Source of the DNA: Puniceicoccales bacterium
GTDB taxonomy: Bacteria; Verrucomicrobiota; Verrucomicrobiia; Opitutales; JAIRLM01
Length of the DNA: 64,000 bases
Reading direction: 5' to 3'
NCBI GenBank assembly: GCA_031275345.1
Contig: JAISOW010000001.1
Location: 165,537 to 229,536, forward strand
Shown: piece by piece, positions 20,496 through 29,860 of the stretch
Numbering within the stretch: position 1 is the stretch's first letter
How the letters are laid out: every line of letters starts with the position of its first letter
Position numbers and translations under genes: made by a program
Notes under the pieces: generated by a model
Seen by the model: the letters and a program-made list of their open reading frames with translations, nothing else
What the model was told of the DNA's origin: nothing
The model's database searches: none

Positions 20496-21528
20496 CTAAA
20501 ATTTTCGTAAAATTTGGCGCAACCGCTCAAACTTGGCAAATGCAAGGCGCGCTCCCATTTCACAAAAATTTACACCATTAAACAAATTGCCAATTATGGA
20601 CCATTCTTCGGGAGATAGGGTTGCTCTAAGATGCTCTTTGATAAGACCTATGTCCCGCTGGCTGTGCTGAAAAGCACATTTATCCGTTTTCTGCTGAACA
20701 CCAAGAGATGCCATGCTCGTAATGCGACGGCAGCCGAAGTTCGAAATTGCTAGCCAGAGGTTGCTTCGCAAAATAATGAGTGCAACCAAGAATATATCTT
20801 CATAGTAGCAAATGTGTTCATTTAGCAGGGTCTGGGGGATAGAATTCAGCGCATTGGAAAAAATCTCTCTTCGGATCAGTTTGTTAAATAATACGGCAAC
20901 CGCAAGGCAAAAATTTTTTGAAATTGCTCCAATTTCGCAGGCCGAAAAAATACGGCCCAAATGATTGTCTGGGAGATTGGCTTCTTCATGTACGAACATT
21001 TTTGTTCGCCAACCAATCCTCCGACTCCATAGTCGAAACAGAACAACATCCACCCCACCGGCCACGGCCGCCGCATGGGCAACTTTCACAATGCCAGGCT
21101 CCATCCGATCGTCGGCATCCAGAAAAAGGACAAAATTTCCACCAGCCGCCCGCACCGCGGTTACCCTGGCGTGGAGTGTGCCACGATTTTCTGGATTTGT
21201 AACAATGCGAACCCGCTGGTCCTTGGCAGCGTATTTTTCTAAAATTTTCGCCGTGCCATCGGTGGAGCCATCGTCCACGCAAACCAACTCAAAATCTAAA
21301 AAATCTTGCCCCAGCACGCTGTCCAGCGCGCAGGCCACATGCCTTGCGCCGTTGTAAACCGGTATAAGGATGGAAACAGCTGGGACTGCTGATCCCTGAT
21401 CCCTGATCCCTGATCCCTGATCCCTGATCCCTGATCCCTGATCCCTGATCCTTAAAGTATTTTATATTTTGATCTGGAATGGTTTGGAAGTCAATGCAAA
21501 ATTTCTCTTCCGATAAAATTTTTTCCAC
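20496..21528 (-). CDS. Family 2 glycosyltransferase, out of frame at a heptanucleotide repeat (phase-variable candidate)
   Basis: From base 21386 down, the protein reads VPAVSILIPVYNGARH, then LVCVDDGSTDGTAKIL, VTAVRAAGGNFVLFLDADDR (the DxD-type metal site) and a 280-residue GT-A fold, so it would transfer an activated sugar, probably to a surface glycan. No start codon lies in this frame upstream. A plausible start (GTG at 21526-21528, with GGAG 6 bases before it) reads through nine CTGATCC units (21389-21451). It then arrives one base out of phase and terminates at 21289. Losing one unit or gaining two would restore the frame (distance 190 becomes 183 or 204). The 21289-21338 overlap therefore reads two ways. 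Internal GTG 21338 would delete the first beta strand. Confidence 0.65.
21389..21451. repeat. Perfect heptanucleotide tandem repeat, 9 x CTGATCC
   Basis: Nine uninterrupted 7-bp units (63 bp), flanked by GGGACTG-side and CTTAAAG-side unique sequence. Because 7 is not a multiple of 3, each unit gained or lost shifts the downstream frame. It lies between a candidate start and the conserved part of the glycosyltransferase on the minus strand, where the encoded peptide is a GSGIRDQ repeat. Simple repeats of this kind mutate by slipped-strand mispairing. Confidence 0.97.
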
Positions 21529-21592
21529 GACCCACTCCATCTTCCAATACCGCGTCGGTCAAGTCCCGTCCAACCGCCCATTGGCGCTGTCG

Positions 21593-24091
21593 CTAGCACG
21601 GTACGGCCATCTTCGCGTGCGTCGCGTCCTTCGCCATTTGCAGTGCTTCCTTTGCCGCTTCCGACGGAATGAGCTGCAGTTCCAAACCATCTCCACCGCA
21701 GCACGCCACAACCTGGCCGCCACCGGGATGGCACAGTGCCAGGTCGGCAATTGGGTCCCTAAGACATTCATCCAAAATGCGGCGCAGCGTCCTAGCCCCC
21801 TGTTTGGGATCAAAACCTTTTTGAATGAGAAATTTTTTTGCCCCATCATCCAAGGCAAGCGAGAATCCCAGCTCGGCCAATCTGTCCCGGAACTTTTCCA
21901 ATTCCAGGGAAAGGATGCCATCCATTTGGCAATTGCCCAGCGGTTGGAACACCAGCAAATCGGTCAAACGGTTGAGAAATTCTGGAGGAAAGGCTCGGCG
22001 AGCTTCTTCTAAAACACGGTCCTGGATGCGTTGCGCCGTATCGGCTGGTGTGGCAAAGCCAACCGTCCCATCGCGCAGAAAAAGTTCGGAACCCACGTTG
22101 GAGGTCAAAATGATCAGCGTGTTGCGAAAGCTAACCGGCCGTCCCTGTCCGTCGGACAGTTGCCCATCTTCCAAAATCTGCAGCAAAATTTGGAGCAATT
22201 CCGGATGGGCCCGCTCCACCTCGTCGAATAGTACGACGGAATAGGGCTTGTTCCGCACCCGCTCGGTCAGCTGCCCGCCCTCACCATGGCCCACGTAGCC
22301 GGGAGGCGAACCCACCAGCCTGGTTAGGGAAAATTTTTCCAAAAATTCCGACATGTCGATGCGCACCATGTCCTCTTCTCGGCCAAAGAGCAGCTCGGCC
22401 AGCTTGCGCGCCAGTAATGTTTTGCCCACACCCGTTGGGCCAAGAAATAGGAACGAACCTATGGGTCGCTTCGGATCGTGAAGCCGTGCCTGATAGCGGC
22501 GTAGGCTACGGGCAACGGCCCGAATCGGACCATCCTGGCCGAGCACTGCAGCCCGCAACTTTTCCTCCATCGCATCTGCCCCATCGCCCGACCGCTGCCC
22601 CAGCCGCTTGAATGGGATGCCGGTCCAATCCCCCACAACCTGCAGCACATCGTCCGCCGAAACGGACGGCCGCGCACCACCCATCCTCCTCCGCCAGCTC
22701 TCTTCTCGCCTGCTCCAGGTAGTTCGCAATTTTTTTTCCCGATCCCGCAAAATTGCCGCTCTTTCAAATTCCTGCCGCCGCACGGCATCCAACTTTTCCC
22801 GATGGCAGGACTCCAATCTATCCCGCACGGCAATCAGCTGCCGAGGCCGTTCCATGGTCCGCAGCCGTACCCGTGATCCGGCTTCGTCGAGCAGGTCAAT
22901 TGCCTTGTCCGGCAATTGCCGATCCGGAATGTGGCGGATGGCGAGTCGCACCGCCTCCTCCAGCGCTTCATCGGCGTAGTGGACGTGGTGATGCTCCTCG
23001 TAGTGGTCCCTAATGCCGCGCAGCACGGCGAGCGCATCCTTGCCATCCGGCTCTTCCACCGTGACCGGTCGGAAACGTCGCACCAGCGCCGCATCCCGCT
23101 CCATATGCTTGTGATATTCGGTCGGCGTGGTGGCTCCAATGCATTGAACCTCGCCCCGGGACAGGGCCGGTTTTAGGATGTTGGCCGCATCCAGCGAGCC
23201 TTCTCCGCCCCCTGCCCCAATGATTGTGTGAATTTCATCGAGAAACAGTATGATGCCGCCGTGGCGCCGCACCTCGTCCATCACGGCCTTGATCCGCTCC
23301 TCAAACTGGCCCCTAAATTTTGTTCCGGCAACCAGCAGAGGAAGGTCTAGCGCATAAATTTGCCTATCCGCCAAACAGGCCGGAACGGCCCCTGCCACGA
23401 TCGCCCGTGCCAGGCCCTCGACGATGGCCGTCTTGCCGACCCCAGCCGCTCCCAAGAGCACAGGATTGTTCTTCGTCCGCCGGCAGAGAATCTCCAGACA
23501 GCACCGCGTTTCCCGTTCCCGGCCAACCATCGGATCCAGCCGCCCCTGCCGTGCCTCCTCCGTCAAATTTCTTCCAAAACTATCCAGGGCCGGCGTGGAG
23601 CAATGCCGTTCTTCGCCGCACCCGCGCAGGCCGCGCAGTTCTTCTCGGCAGTCGGCAACGTCCAATCCCAATTCCCTCAAAACCTTGCCCGCCAACCCGT
23701 CCGATTCCCGCACAAGCCCCAGCAACAGATGCTCCGTGCCGATGCGCTCATGGCCCATGCCGTGGGCTTCCGCCGCCGCTAATAAAATTGTGGCCCGCAT
23801 GTCCAGACCAACGTCCATGGCCGCAGCATCCCCTTCGCCCGCTTCCTGACCATTGACAGGCACGGCGTCCCGGACCCAGATGTATTGGAAAATTGTTTCC
23901 CGGATTTGAGCAAAGTTCAAATCAAATGCCGCAAGAATCTTGGCAGCAGTACTTCCCTCCAATCGCAGCAAGGACAGGAGCAGGTGTTCGGAGGAAACAA
24001 CCCGCCGCCCCATGCGGCTAGCTTCCTCCATTGCGCCTCCCAGAGCTCGCTGGGCACGCTGGCTAAATTGATACACCCCCACATTTTCCAC
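21593..24091 (-). CDS. clpC: Class I AAA+ unfoldase ClpC
   Basis: Unfolds proteins for the ClpP protease or acts as a disaggregase. Two N-terminal Clp_N repeats (residues 1-145) are followed by AAA-1 with GAAGVGKTAIVEGLA and LFLDEIHTIIGAG. The middle region contains a UVR-type motif (DAVRRQEFERAAILRDREK) instead of a long ClpB M domain. AAA-2 has GPTGVGKTLLARKLAELL, SPPGYVGHGEGGQLTE and LFDEVERAHPE. The length of 832 residues fits ClpC. The GTG start at 24089-24091 abuts the rnpA stop with no gap. ClpB is less likely because of the UVR motif and short middle region. Confidence 0.9.
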   Translation of the reverse strand: MENVGVYQFSQRAQRALGGAMEEASRMGRRVVSSEHLLLSLLRLEGSTAAKILAAFDLNFAQIRETIFQYIWVRDAVPVNGQEAGEGDAAAMDVGLDMRATILLAAAEAHGMGHERIGTEHLLLGLVRESDGLAGKVLRELGLDVADCREELRGLRGCGEERHCSTPALDSFGRNLTEEARQGRLDPMVGRERETRCCLEILCRRTKNNPVLLGAAGVGKTAIVEGLARAIVAGAVPACLADRQIYALDLPLLVAGTKFRGQFEERIKAVMDEVRRHGGIILFLDEIHTIIGAGGGEGSLDAANILKPALSRGEVQCIGATTPTEYHKHMERDAALVRRFRPVTVEEPDGKDALAVLRGIRDHYEEHHHVHYADEALEEAVRLAIRHIPDRQLPDKAIDLLDEAGSRVRLRTMERPRQLIAVRDRLESCHREKLDAVRRQEFERAAILRDREKKLRTTWSRREESWRRRMGGARPSVSADDVLQVVGDWTGIPFKRLGQRSGDGADAMEEKLRAAVLGQDGPIRAVARSLRRYQARLHDPKRPIGSFLFLGPTGVGKTLLARKLAELLFGREEDMVRIDMSEFLEKFSLTRLVGSPPGYVGHGEGGQLTERVRNKPYSVVLFDEVERAHPELLQILLQILEDGQLSDGQGRPVSFRNTLIILTSNVGSELFLRDGTVGFATPADTAQRIQDRVLEEARRAFPPEFLNRLTDLLVFQPLGNCQMDGILSLELEKFRDRLAELGFSLALDDGAKKFLIQKGFDPKQGARTLRRILDECLRDPIADLALCHPGGGQVVACCGGDGLELQLIPSEAAKEALQMAKDATHAKMAVPC

Positions 24092-24499
24092 CTAAAATTT
24101 TCCCCATTCTTGGCGATCACAAATTTTCAACCTTTGCTCCAAAAGCCGGCGTAGAATTTGCCGTAGGCCGGCCCGCAAAGGACCGTCGGCCAGGCCACGG
24201 GACGATTCATTCAGCAGCACAAGCAGATCCCAGCCCGTCAACTCTGACCCTGCGTGGCGGCGAAATTCTTCGCGCACAATTCGCTTCAAATGATTGCGCC
24301 GGACAGCATTTCCTATTCTTCGTGGGGCAACAATCGCCAGCCGCGGCCATCGCCCCGGTCCCCGCTTTCCAACGGCCCGCAGGCCAACCCCTCCCGGGAT
24401 TGTCCGCTGGGAACGGAATGCCAAAAAATCGGCCCGCGAAGAAATGCGCTGGCAACGGCGAAGACGCTGATCCATGGCCAAGGAAAATGGACCAATCAT
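24092..24499 (-). CDS. rnpA: Ribonuclease P protein component
   Basis: Basic protein subunit of RNase P, needed for 5' maturation of tRNA. The signature [20 protein letters not shown] matches the family RNR motif; FLAFRSQRT and LLVLLNES flank it. Its ATG overlaps the rpmH stop (ATGA, 24496-24499), the usual rpmH-rnpA coupling; a second in-frame ATG 8 codons later is also plausible. The length of 135 residues is normal. yidC, which often follows, is replaced here by clpC. Confidence 0.93.
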   Translation of the reverse strand: MIGPFSLAMDQRLRRCQRISSRADFLAFRSQRTIPGGVGLRAVGKRGPGRWPRLAIVAPRRIGNAVRRNHLKRIVREEFRRHAGSELTGWDLLVLLNESSRGLADGPLRAGLRQILRRLLEQRLKICDRQEWGKF

Positions 24500-24633
24500 A
24501 CGACGGTTAGACGGCGGCGACCCACGCGGCGACGATTGGAAAGGATGGCACGGCCGGCAGCCGTTCGCATGCGGCGGCGGAAGCCACAGACGCGAACCCT
24601 GGAAATTTTGGATGGATGGTAGGTTGGTCGCAT
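24496..24633 (-). CDS. rpmH: 50S ribosomal protein bL34
   Basis: A 45-residue, very basic protein found by direct translation: [20 protein letters not shown], then [20 protein letters not shown] and RLTVV. This matches the bL34 pattern M-K/R-R/P-T-Y/F-x-P-S-x5-R-x-H/C-GFR-x-RM-x-T-x-x-GR-x-x-L-x-x-RR-x-KGR-x-x-L. The ATG is at 24631-24633. It overlaps rnpA by 4 bases. No DnaA-box cluster or dnaA gene is seen beside it, unlike the ancestral oriC neighbourhood. Confidence 0.95.
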   Translation of the reverse strand: MRPTYHPSKISRVRVCGFRRRMRTAAGRAILSNRRRVGRRRLTVV

Positions 24634-24725
24634 GGACAATCCATCGCTAGGGGCTGCGGAAGGCTAGGCAAGCAATTTTTTTGCACAAACCTCCGGGTGG
24701 CCATTGGCTAAAAATTTGCCAGCTA

Positions 24726-25790
24726 TCAGGCTGGGGCACTAGCACCGAGCCAGGTGGAAAGATTTTCCAGCACGACACCTGTCCCATTGGCCACGGCCCG
24801 CAGAGGATCGCGGGCCACAAATACGGGCAATCCCGTCCTTTCCCGCAGCATTTTTTCCAAATTGCGCACCTGGGAGCCGCCACCGGCCAGCACAATCCCC
24901 CGGTCCACCAGGTCGGCGGCCAGCTCGGGAGGACAGCGCTCCAGCGTATTGCGAATCATGTCGGCAATGGCATGGAGCGAATCGGACAGCGCCTCGCGCA
25001 CTTCAATGGAGGACAGAGAAATGGTTTGCGGCAGGCCGCTGATCGTGTCCCGCCCTTTGACCGAAACGCTGCATTCCACGGCCAGCGGTGTGGCAGATCC
25101 GACACGAATTTTAATTTCCTCCGCCGTCCTTTCGCCAATAAGCAGGTTGTGTTCGCGCTTCATGTGATTCACCAGGGCAATGTCCATACCATCGCCACCG
25201 ATGCGCAAGCTGCGCGCATAGACAACTCCACCGAGGGAAATCACCGCCACCTCCGTCGTCCCACCGCCGATGTCCACAATCATGTTGGCCGCCGGCTCTT
25301 CGATGGGCAGGCCGACGCCGATGGCGGCGGCAACCGGTTCTTGGAGAAGAAGTACTTCCCGAGCGCCCGCATTCATGGCCGACTCCTTTACCGCACGCCG
25401 CTCCACCTCTGTGATGCCGGATGGAACCGCCACCACAACCCGTGGGGCAACGAAGCGGGCTTGATGGCAGGCCTTGGCAATGAAATAGCGCAGCATGGCT
25501 TCGGTCACATCAAAGTCGGCGATGACCCCATCCTTCATGGGCCGCAGGGCAACAATATTTCCCGGTGTTCTGCCCAGCATGAGCTTGGCTTCGTTGCCCA
25601 CCGCCCGCACCTTGCGCGTGTCACTGTAGAGCGCCACCACACTTGGTTCGTTGAGCACAACGCCCTGGCCCTTGGCATAGACAAGTGTATTGGCCGTGCC
25701 AAGGTCTATGCCGATGTCGTGGGCTAGAAAGCCAAAAACACGCGTAATGCGGCCCCCCAAGGACCTCAACAACGTCCACCCCGCCACCAT
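24726..25790 (-). CDS. mreB: Rod-shape determining protein MreB
   Basis: Bacterial actin that positions the elongasome. IGIDLGTANTLVYAKGQGVV is the phosphate-1 loop, VVAVPSGITEVERRAVKE the following strand, VDIGGGTTEVAVISLGG phosphate 2, and IVLAGGGSQVRNLEKML the adenosine motif. At 354 residues it is normal, with a short N-terminal extension (MVAGWTLLRSLGGRITRVFG) that may be an amphipathic membrane helix. No mreC/mreD follow directly, whereas these usually sit downstream. Confidence 0.95.
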   Translation of the reverse strand: MVAGWTLLRSLGGRITRVFGFLAHDIGIDLGTANTLVYAKGQGVVLNEPSVVALYSDTRKVRAVGNEAKLMLGRTPGNIVALRPMKDGVIADFDVTEAMLRYFIAKACHQARFVAPRVVVAVPSGITEVERRAVKESAMNAGAREVLLLQEPVAAAIGVGLPIEEPAANMIVDIGGGTTEVAVISLGGVVYARSLRIGGDGMDIALVNHMKREHNLLIGERTAEEIKIRVGSATPLAVECSVSVKGRDTISGLPQTISLSSIEVREALSDSLHAIADMIRNTLERCPPELAADLVDRGIVLAGGGSQVRNLEKMLRERTGLPVFVARDPLRAVANGTGVVLENLSTWLGASAPA

Positions 25791-25953
25791 CTACCCCAAC
25801 CGGGGATAGGTTGGGCGCGGCAAGTTTTTTTGTCAAGCACTATGCCAACATTTTTTCGTATTTCACCACAAAGTCATAATTTGCAAAAATTTCATGGTGC
25901 AGCACTTGCTCCTAAAAATCGCCACTCCAACAACCTAGCTCAATAATTTTCTC

Positions 25954-27528
25954 TTGACATCGGGAGACAATCGTCAGCATGGGAGCGTGTTAAAAGTAGA
26001 AAGTTTATCACGCGACAACACGGTCACGCCGCTTAGCGAATCTCCATCCAATCTACAACATGCCCGGCCAACGGCGTCCCAAGCCACCGGCCGCCATTCG
26101 GCAAGGGACGTTCTGGCCATTGGCCTCCGCGTCGTCGTTTTTCTGGGAACCGGGTTGAGCTGTTTTGGCATTTTCTTGCTGTTTTGCCCTAAATTTCGGT
26201 TCTGGCTTTTTCTAAAAAAATGGCCTGCGGAACGCGGCGACGAACAAAAATCTAGAGAACCCGCTCCCGGCGCTACGGCAACAGTTCGGAATCCGCCCAC
26301 GCAGGAAGAAGGTGGGGAACCCGTTACGCACGAAGTGCTGGCCGCCGCAAAGTTGGCCGACAACGGAATCGATGCATATGGATATGCCTTGGAAAGTGTG
26401 AACTTGGGCACCGGTCAAGGCACGAATGGCTGTCTGTTTGCCGTCGGACATTACTTTTCCCAGGGCAGTACGGCAACGAAACGGCCTCCGGCAAGCGTCT
26501 GCAATGCACTGCGACGTGATGTGGCAAAAACTGCTCGGGGAGAGCTTTTGCTGGTGCTGCAGCGAGATTTGAAGAAAACCTGGTCGTTCTGCTTTGGAAA
26601 AAACAAAATTTTGACATCCTTTACAGAGTGCATCACCATCGGAGAACAATCGGGTAACGAAATCTTTGTCACGCTGGACAGGCTGCAGGAACAGGTCAGT
26701 AAGCTGCGCACTGCCATGCTGAGCACGCAAAGCACACTTGAAACATCACCTAACGCCATTAACTTTAAAAAACATCAGCTGAAACAAGCCAAGGAAGCAT
26801 GGGACGTAGGTGCGCTCAATCCCAATTATACACAACAGGAAAAGGACGAAAATACCCACAAAACCATCGAAAAAGAGCTGCAAATTTTACTGGAACGGCA
26901 GGAAGATGCGCAGCAACGAATTGGCGATGAGGTATCCGCCTACAACGTTGCAAAAGACGAATTGGAACAATTTCGTCAAACAAATCCTCTTTTGCAGGCC
27001 CTGTGCAACTTCGTTGCTACGGCTGGGAAATATAGGTTGCCCGATGATGACCTCCTTCCGAGTGAAGGTGCGACGCTGATGGTTCCATTGGCCGACTGGA
27101 TGACAGAAAATTTGCTGGGCTCACTCGCTAATTCCAACCTCCGAACCGTACAACTTGCCTACCTTCTCCTCTACACATTTTGCAAAACCGAGCGGTCCGG
27201 CCAGATGGCAACGGACCTGGATGTGCTATTTTTGACGTTGCACTACAAGCGCAATGCAACGCTGCTCATAGAGCGCAATCTTGGCCAAAACGTGCGATTT
27301 TCCTACGCAGATTGGCAGGTGAAACCATTGCAAGATAATCTTTTGCTGCACAAAAACGACATGTTGTTGGTGCTGTGGGGAGACCACTACCAGGCCGTCA
27401 CCGTGCACCCGAAACCGCCCAGGCAAACCGGAGACCAACAAGCGCAGACAGGCAAAAAAATCTCTGCCAACATCCAATGGCCGGACTATGATGATGAAGA
27501 AGAGGATGAGGCTTCCGAGGAAGATTGA
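25954..27528 (+). CDS. Membrane-anchored OTU-like cysteine protease candidate
   Basis: A 524-residue protein. A Ser/Thr-rich N-terminus leads to a hydrophobic segment (about residues 54-88: LAIGLRVVVFLGTGLSCFGI). A block resembling the OTU deubiquitinase fold follows: TNGCLFAVGHYF (Cys160, compare DGNCLFRA), then VCNALRRDVAKTA (compare the LR-x2-V helix). After a coiled-coil insertion of about residues 240-345 come ATDLDVLFLTLHYKRNATLL (the G-x-D-x-E/D-hydrophobic helix and following strand) and LLVLWGDHYQAV (His478, compare the HY-x-x-V motif). The tail is acidic. The start is uncertain (TTG 25954 or GTG 25987; no good ribosome-binding site). I infer a possible secreted deubiquitinase; this is motif reading only. 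Confidence 0.55.
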   Translation: MTSGDNRQHGSVLKVESLSRDNTVTPLSESPSNLQHARPTASQATGRHSARDVLAIGLRVVVFLGTGLSCFGIFLLFCPKFRFWLFLKKWPAERGDEQKSREPAPGATATVRNPPTQEEGGEPVTHEVLAAAKLADNGIDAYGYALESVNLGTGQGTNGCLFAVGHYFSQGSTATKRPPASVCNALRRDVAKTARGELLLVLQRDLKKTWSFCFGKNKILTSFTECITIGEQSGNEIFVTLDRLQEQVSKLRTAMLSTQSTLETSPNAINFKKHQLKQAKEAWDVGALNPNYTQQEKDENTHKTIEKELQILLERQEDAQQRIGDEVSAYNVAKDELEQFRQTNPLLQALCNFVATAGKYRLPDDDLLPSEGATLMVPLADWMTENLLGSLANSNLRTVQLAYLLLYTFCKTERSGQMATDLDVLFLTLHYKRNATLLIERNLGQNVRFSYADWQVKPLQDNLLLHKNDMLLVLWGDHYQAVTVHPKPPRQTGDQQAQTGKKISANIQWPDYDDEEEDEASEED

Positions 27529-27606
27529 GATTGGCTCCCGGCAACTCACCAAAAATGATACGGAGAATGTCATTGCATCCTGCGTGAATTTCCGTTCCCA
27601 TGCCAC

Positions 27607-29082
27607 ATGTTGCGGTGCGCAGAAAGGTTGCCATTTCCCGAAATGACAGCCGCCGAGGCGGCGGAGTTGATTCAGAATGGGCAGACCGTTGCCGTCGGCG
27701 GTTTTACTCCTGCCGGTTCGGTAAAAGTTGTGCCGGCCGCGCTGGCGGAGCGGGTCAAGCGGCTAAGAGCAGCTGGCCAGAGCTTTGCCATTCGCTTGCT
27801 GGCGAGTGCCTCCGTCGATGCGGCCGTGGACGATGCCCTTGCAGCCGTGGATGCCATTTCCTACCGCACGCCCTACCAATCCTGTCCCATTCTACGCAAA
27901 CAGATCAATGGCCAAAAGGTGGAGTACGTGGATCTGCACCTATCCCACCTGGCTCCCATGGTAAAAAGCCATGTCTGGGGCACCATCGACCACGCCATAC
28001 TGGAAGCGGCCGCCGTCCATCCCGATGGGCGTATTTTGCTCACCAGTTCGGTGGGGGCAGTGCCAACCTTTGGCCGATTGGCCAGGTCCATCACGGTTGA
28101 GCTCAACGGCTATCACCCGGATACGCTGGAAGGACTGCACGACATCTACGAGCTAACCCCCGCGCCCAATACCCGGGAAATTCCCATCTACCGCGTGTCC
28201 GACCGCATCGGCGCCACAATGCTGCAGGTTGATCCGCAAAAAATTGCCGCCATTGTCCGCACCAACATTCCGGACACCGCCGTGCCCCTCACTCCGGTCG
28301 ACCGTCTATCCCAAAAAATTGGGGAAAATATCGCAGAATTTCTGCTTTTTGAAAAACGGGCCGGCCGCATTCCAAAAACCTTTCTTCCTCTGCAGGCCGG
28401 CGTTGGCAACGTTTCCAATGCGGTCATGGCAGCCCTTGGCACGGACCCATCCATGCCGCCCTTTGAAATGTATTCGGAAATTCTTCAGGATACGGTATTC
28501 GACGGCATCGAATCGGGCCGCATCCGCTTTGCCAGCAGCTCCGGATTGGCGGTTTCTCCAAAAATACTGCGCCGCATCTACGATAATTTGGCAACCTATC
28601 GCCGCCACCTCGTGCTCCGGCCACAGGAGATTACCAACCACCCGGAAGTCATCCGGAGGCTTGGCCTAATTGGCATCAACACTGCCCTGGAAATGGACCT
28701 GTGGGGCAACGTCAACAGCACACACCTGCTGGGTACCCGCATCGTGAACGGAATCGGCGGCTCTGGGGACTTTGCCCGCAATTGCCATATTTCCATCTTT
28801 GCCACGCCTTCAACGGCCAAGGACGGAACAATCAGCTGCATCGTTCCCCTTTGTTCCCACATCGACCATACGGAGCACGATACGCAGATCTTTGCCACGG
28901 AACATGGAATCGCCGACCTTCGCGGCCGCGGACCAATGGAGCGTGCCAGACTCATCATCGACCACTGTGCCCATCCGAACTTTCGCCCCCAGCTTTTGGA
29001 TTTTTTAAGCCATGACGGCGGGGGAAGGATCAACCTGGACCTGGCCCATGCCTTTGATTTTCACCTGGCACGGCCCCGCTGA
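27607..29082 (+). CDS. Acetyl-CoA hydrolase/succinate:acetate CoA-transferase family
   Basis: Class I CoA-transferase that moves CoA between acetyl-CoA and succinate (or hydrolyses acetyl-CoA). Motifs: GQTVAVGGFTPAGSVKVVP near the N-terminus, PLQAGVGNVSNAVMAAL, FEMYSEILQDTVFDGI with the likely catalytic Glu, NGIGGSGDFARNCHISIF and IFATEHGIADLRGRGP. The length of 491 residues fits AarC/Cat1-type enzymes. With L-lactate dehydrogenase this suggests acetate/lactate overflow metabolism. ATG 27607 is used; another ATG (27643, MTAAEAAEL) is possible. Confidence 0.87.
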   Translation: MLRCAERLPFPEMTAAEAAELIQNGQTVAVGGFTPAGSVKVVPAALAERVKRLRAAGQSFAIRLLASASVDAAVDDALAAVDAISYRTPYQSCPILRKQINGQKVEYVDLHLSHLAPMVKSHVWGTIDHAILEAAAVHPDGRILLTSSVGAVPTFGRLARSITVELNGYHPDTLEGLHDIYELTPAPNTREIPIYRVSDRIGATMLQVDPQKIAAIVRTNIPDTAVPLTPVDRLSQKIGENIAEFLLFEKRAGRIPKTFLPLQAGVGNVSNAVMAALGTDPSMPPFEMYSEILQDTVFDGIESGRIRFASSSGLAVSPKILRRIYDNLATYRRHLVLRPQEITNHPEVIRRLGLIGINTALEMDLWGNVNSTHLLGTRIVNGIGGSGDFARNCHISIFATPSTAKDGTISCIVPLCSHIDHTEHDTQIFATEHGIADLRGRGPMERARLIIDHCAHPNFRPQLLDFLSHDGGGRINLDLAHAFDFHLARPR

Positions 29083-29161
29083 CACCGCATCCGGACGGCC
29101 ACCGCCGCGTTTTTTGCAAAAGCAGGCCCGGCCGGCCGGCGGCTATCGCTGGCCGACAATT

Positions 29162-29455
29162 CTAGGCAAGTAACGACCGAATGAGGAGGTACAGACCGAT
29201 GCCCATGGCAAGCAGCAAAAGTGCCAGGCCGACAGGAGGTAGGAGCGTCAACAAGACGATGCCAAAAATTATCAAACACACCACCGCCATGCCTGGCAAA
29301 GCAAACGGTCCGCCGATGGCCAACACGGGGAAGCGAGGTCGATGGCATGGCACAACCGGTGGATGAAAATGTAAGGGTGGCCAAATGTGCCACTGGTGAT
29401 GGCATGGGTGGAAATGATGGCCGCCATGGTGCCACCGATCATTGTGCCTAGACAT
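29162..29455 (-). CDS. Small His-rich membrane protein, unknown
   Basis: A 97-residue frame: about 30 residues with many His and Trp (MSRHNDRWHHGGHHFHPCHH), then two hydrophobic segments (GMAVVCLIIFGIVLLTLLPP and LALLLLAMGIGLYLLI). I do not recognise the family. The His-rich cytosolic or periplasmic head could bind metal, but that is inference. It is supported by a coherent topology in an otherwise empty intergenic region; no clear ribosome-binding site. Confidence 0.45.
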   Translation of the reverse strand: MSRHNDRWHHGGHHFHPCHHQWHIWPPLHFHPPVVPCHRPRFPVLAIGGPFALPGMAVVCLIIFGIVLLTLLPPVGLALLLLAMGIGLYLLIRSLLA

Positions 29456-29613
29456 GGGGCTATTCAACGGTGAAATGTTTTAATTGCAATAGTAAATGGC
29501 CATTCCCCTTCGCTTGTATAAAAAAACATCCGCCCAAACCGGTCACGGCTCCCCCGCATGGCACCCGCGCATTTCGCTCGACTTTCCGCATCGGCCGTGG
29601 TCCGTTCGCTTCG

Positions 29614-29700
29614 GGAGAGGTGGCAGAGTGGTCGATTGCATCGGTCTTGAAAACCGAAGTGCCCACCCGGGCACCGGGGGTTCGAATCCCCCCCTCTCCG
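29614..29700 (+). tRNA. tRNA-Ser (anticodon UGA)
   Basis: Acceptor GGAGAGG pairs with CCTCTCC; class II tRNA with a long variable arm (GCCCACCCGGGC region), anticodon loop CTTGAAA giving UGA, and T arm GGGGGTTCGAATCCCCC. The discriminator is G at 29700. The following bases are CCG, so CCA is not encoded. Confidence 0.97.
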
Positions 29701-29860
29701 CCGCATGGAATGGGCCGACGCATTCCTTCGAAGGTTTTGGGAAAATGCATCCGGCACGGAACATCCTCGATGGCATGCCGATGGTGCCCCATCCGGCCAT
29801 GGACTGCATCTCCAACGGAAATCACCGCAGTAGCGGATGCCGACCGGCACGGGACCGGCG

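Noticed and set aside
21389..21451. CRISPR array or transposon end
   Set aside because: Units are 7 bp with no spacers and no inverted ends; it is a simple tandem repeat.
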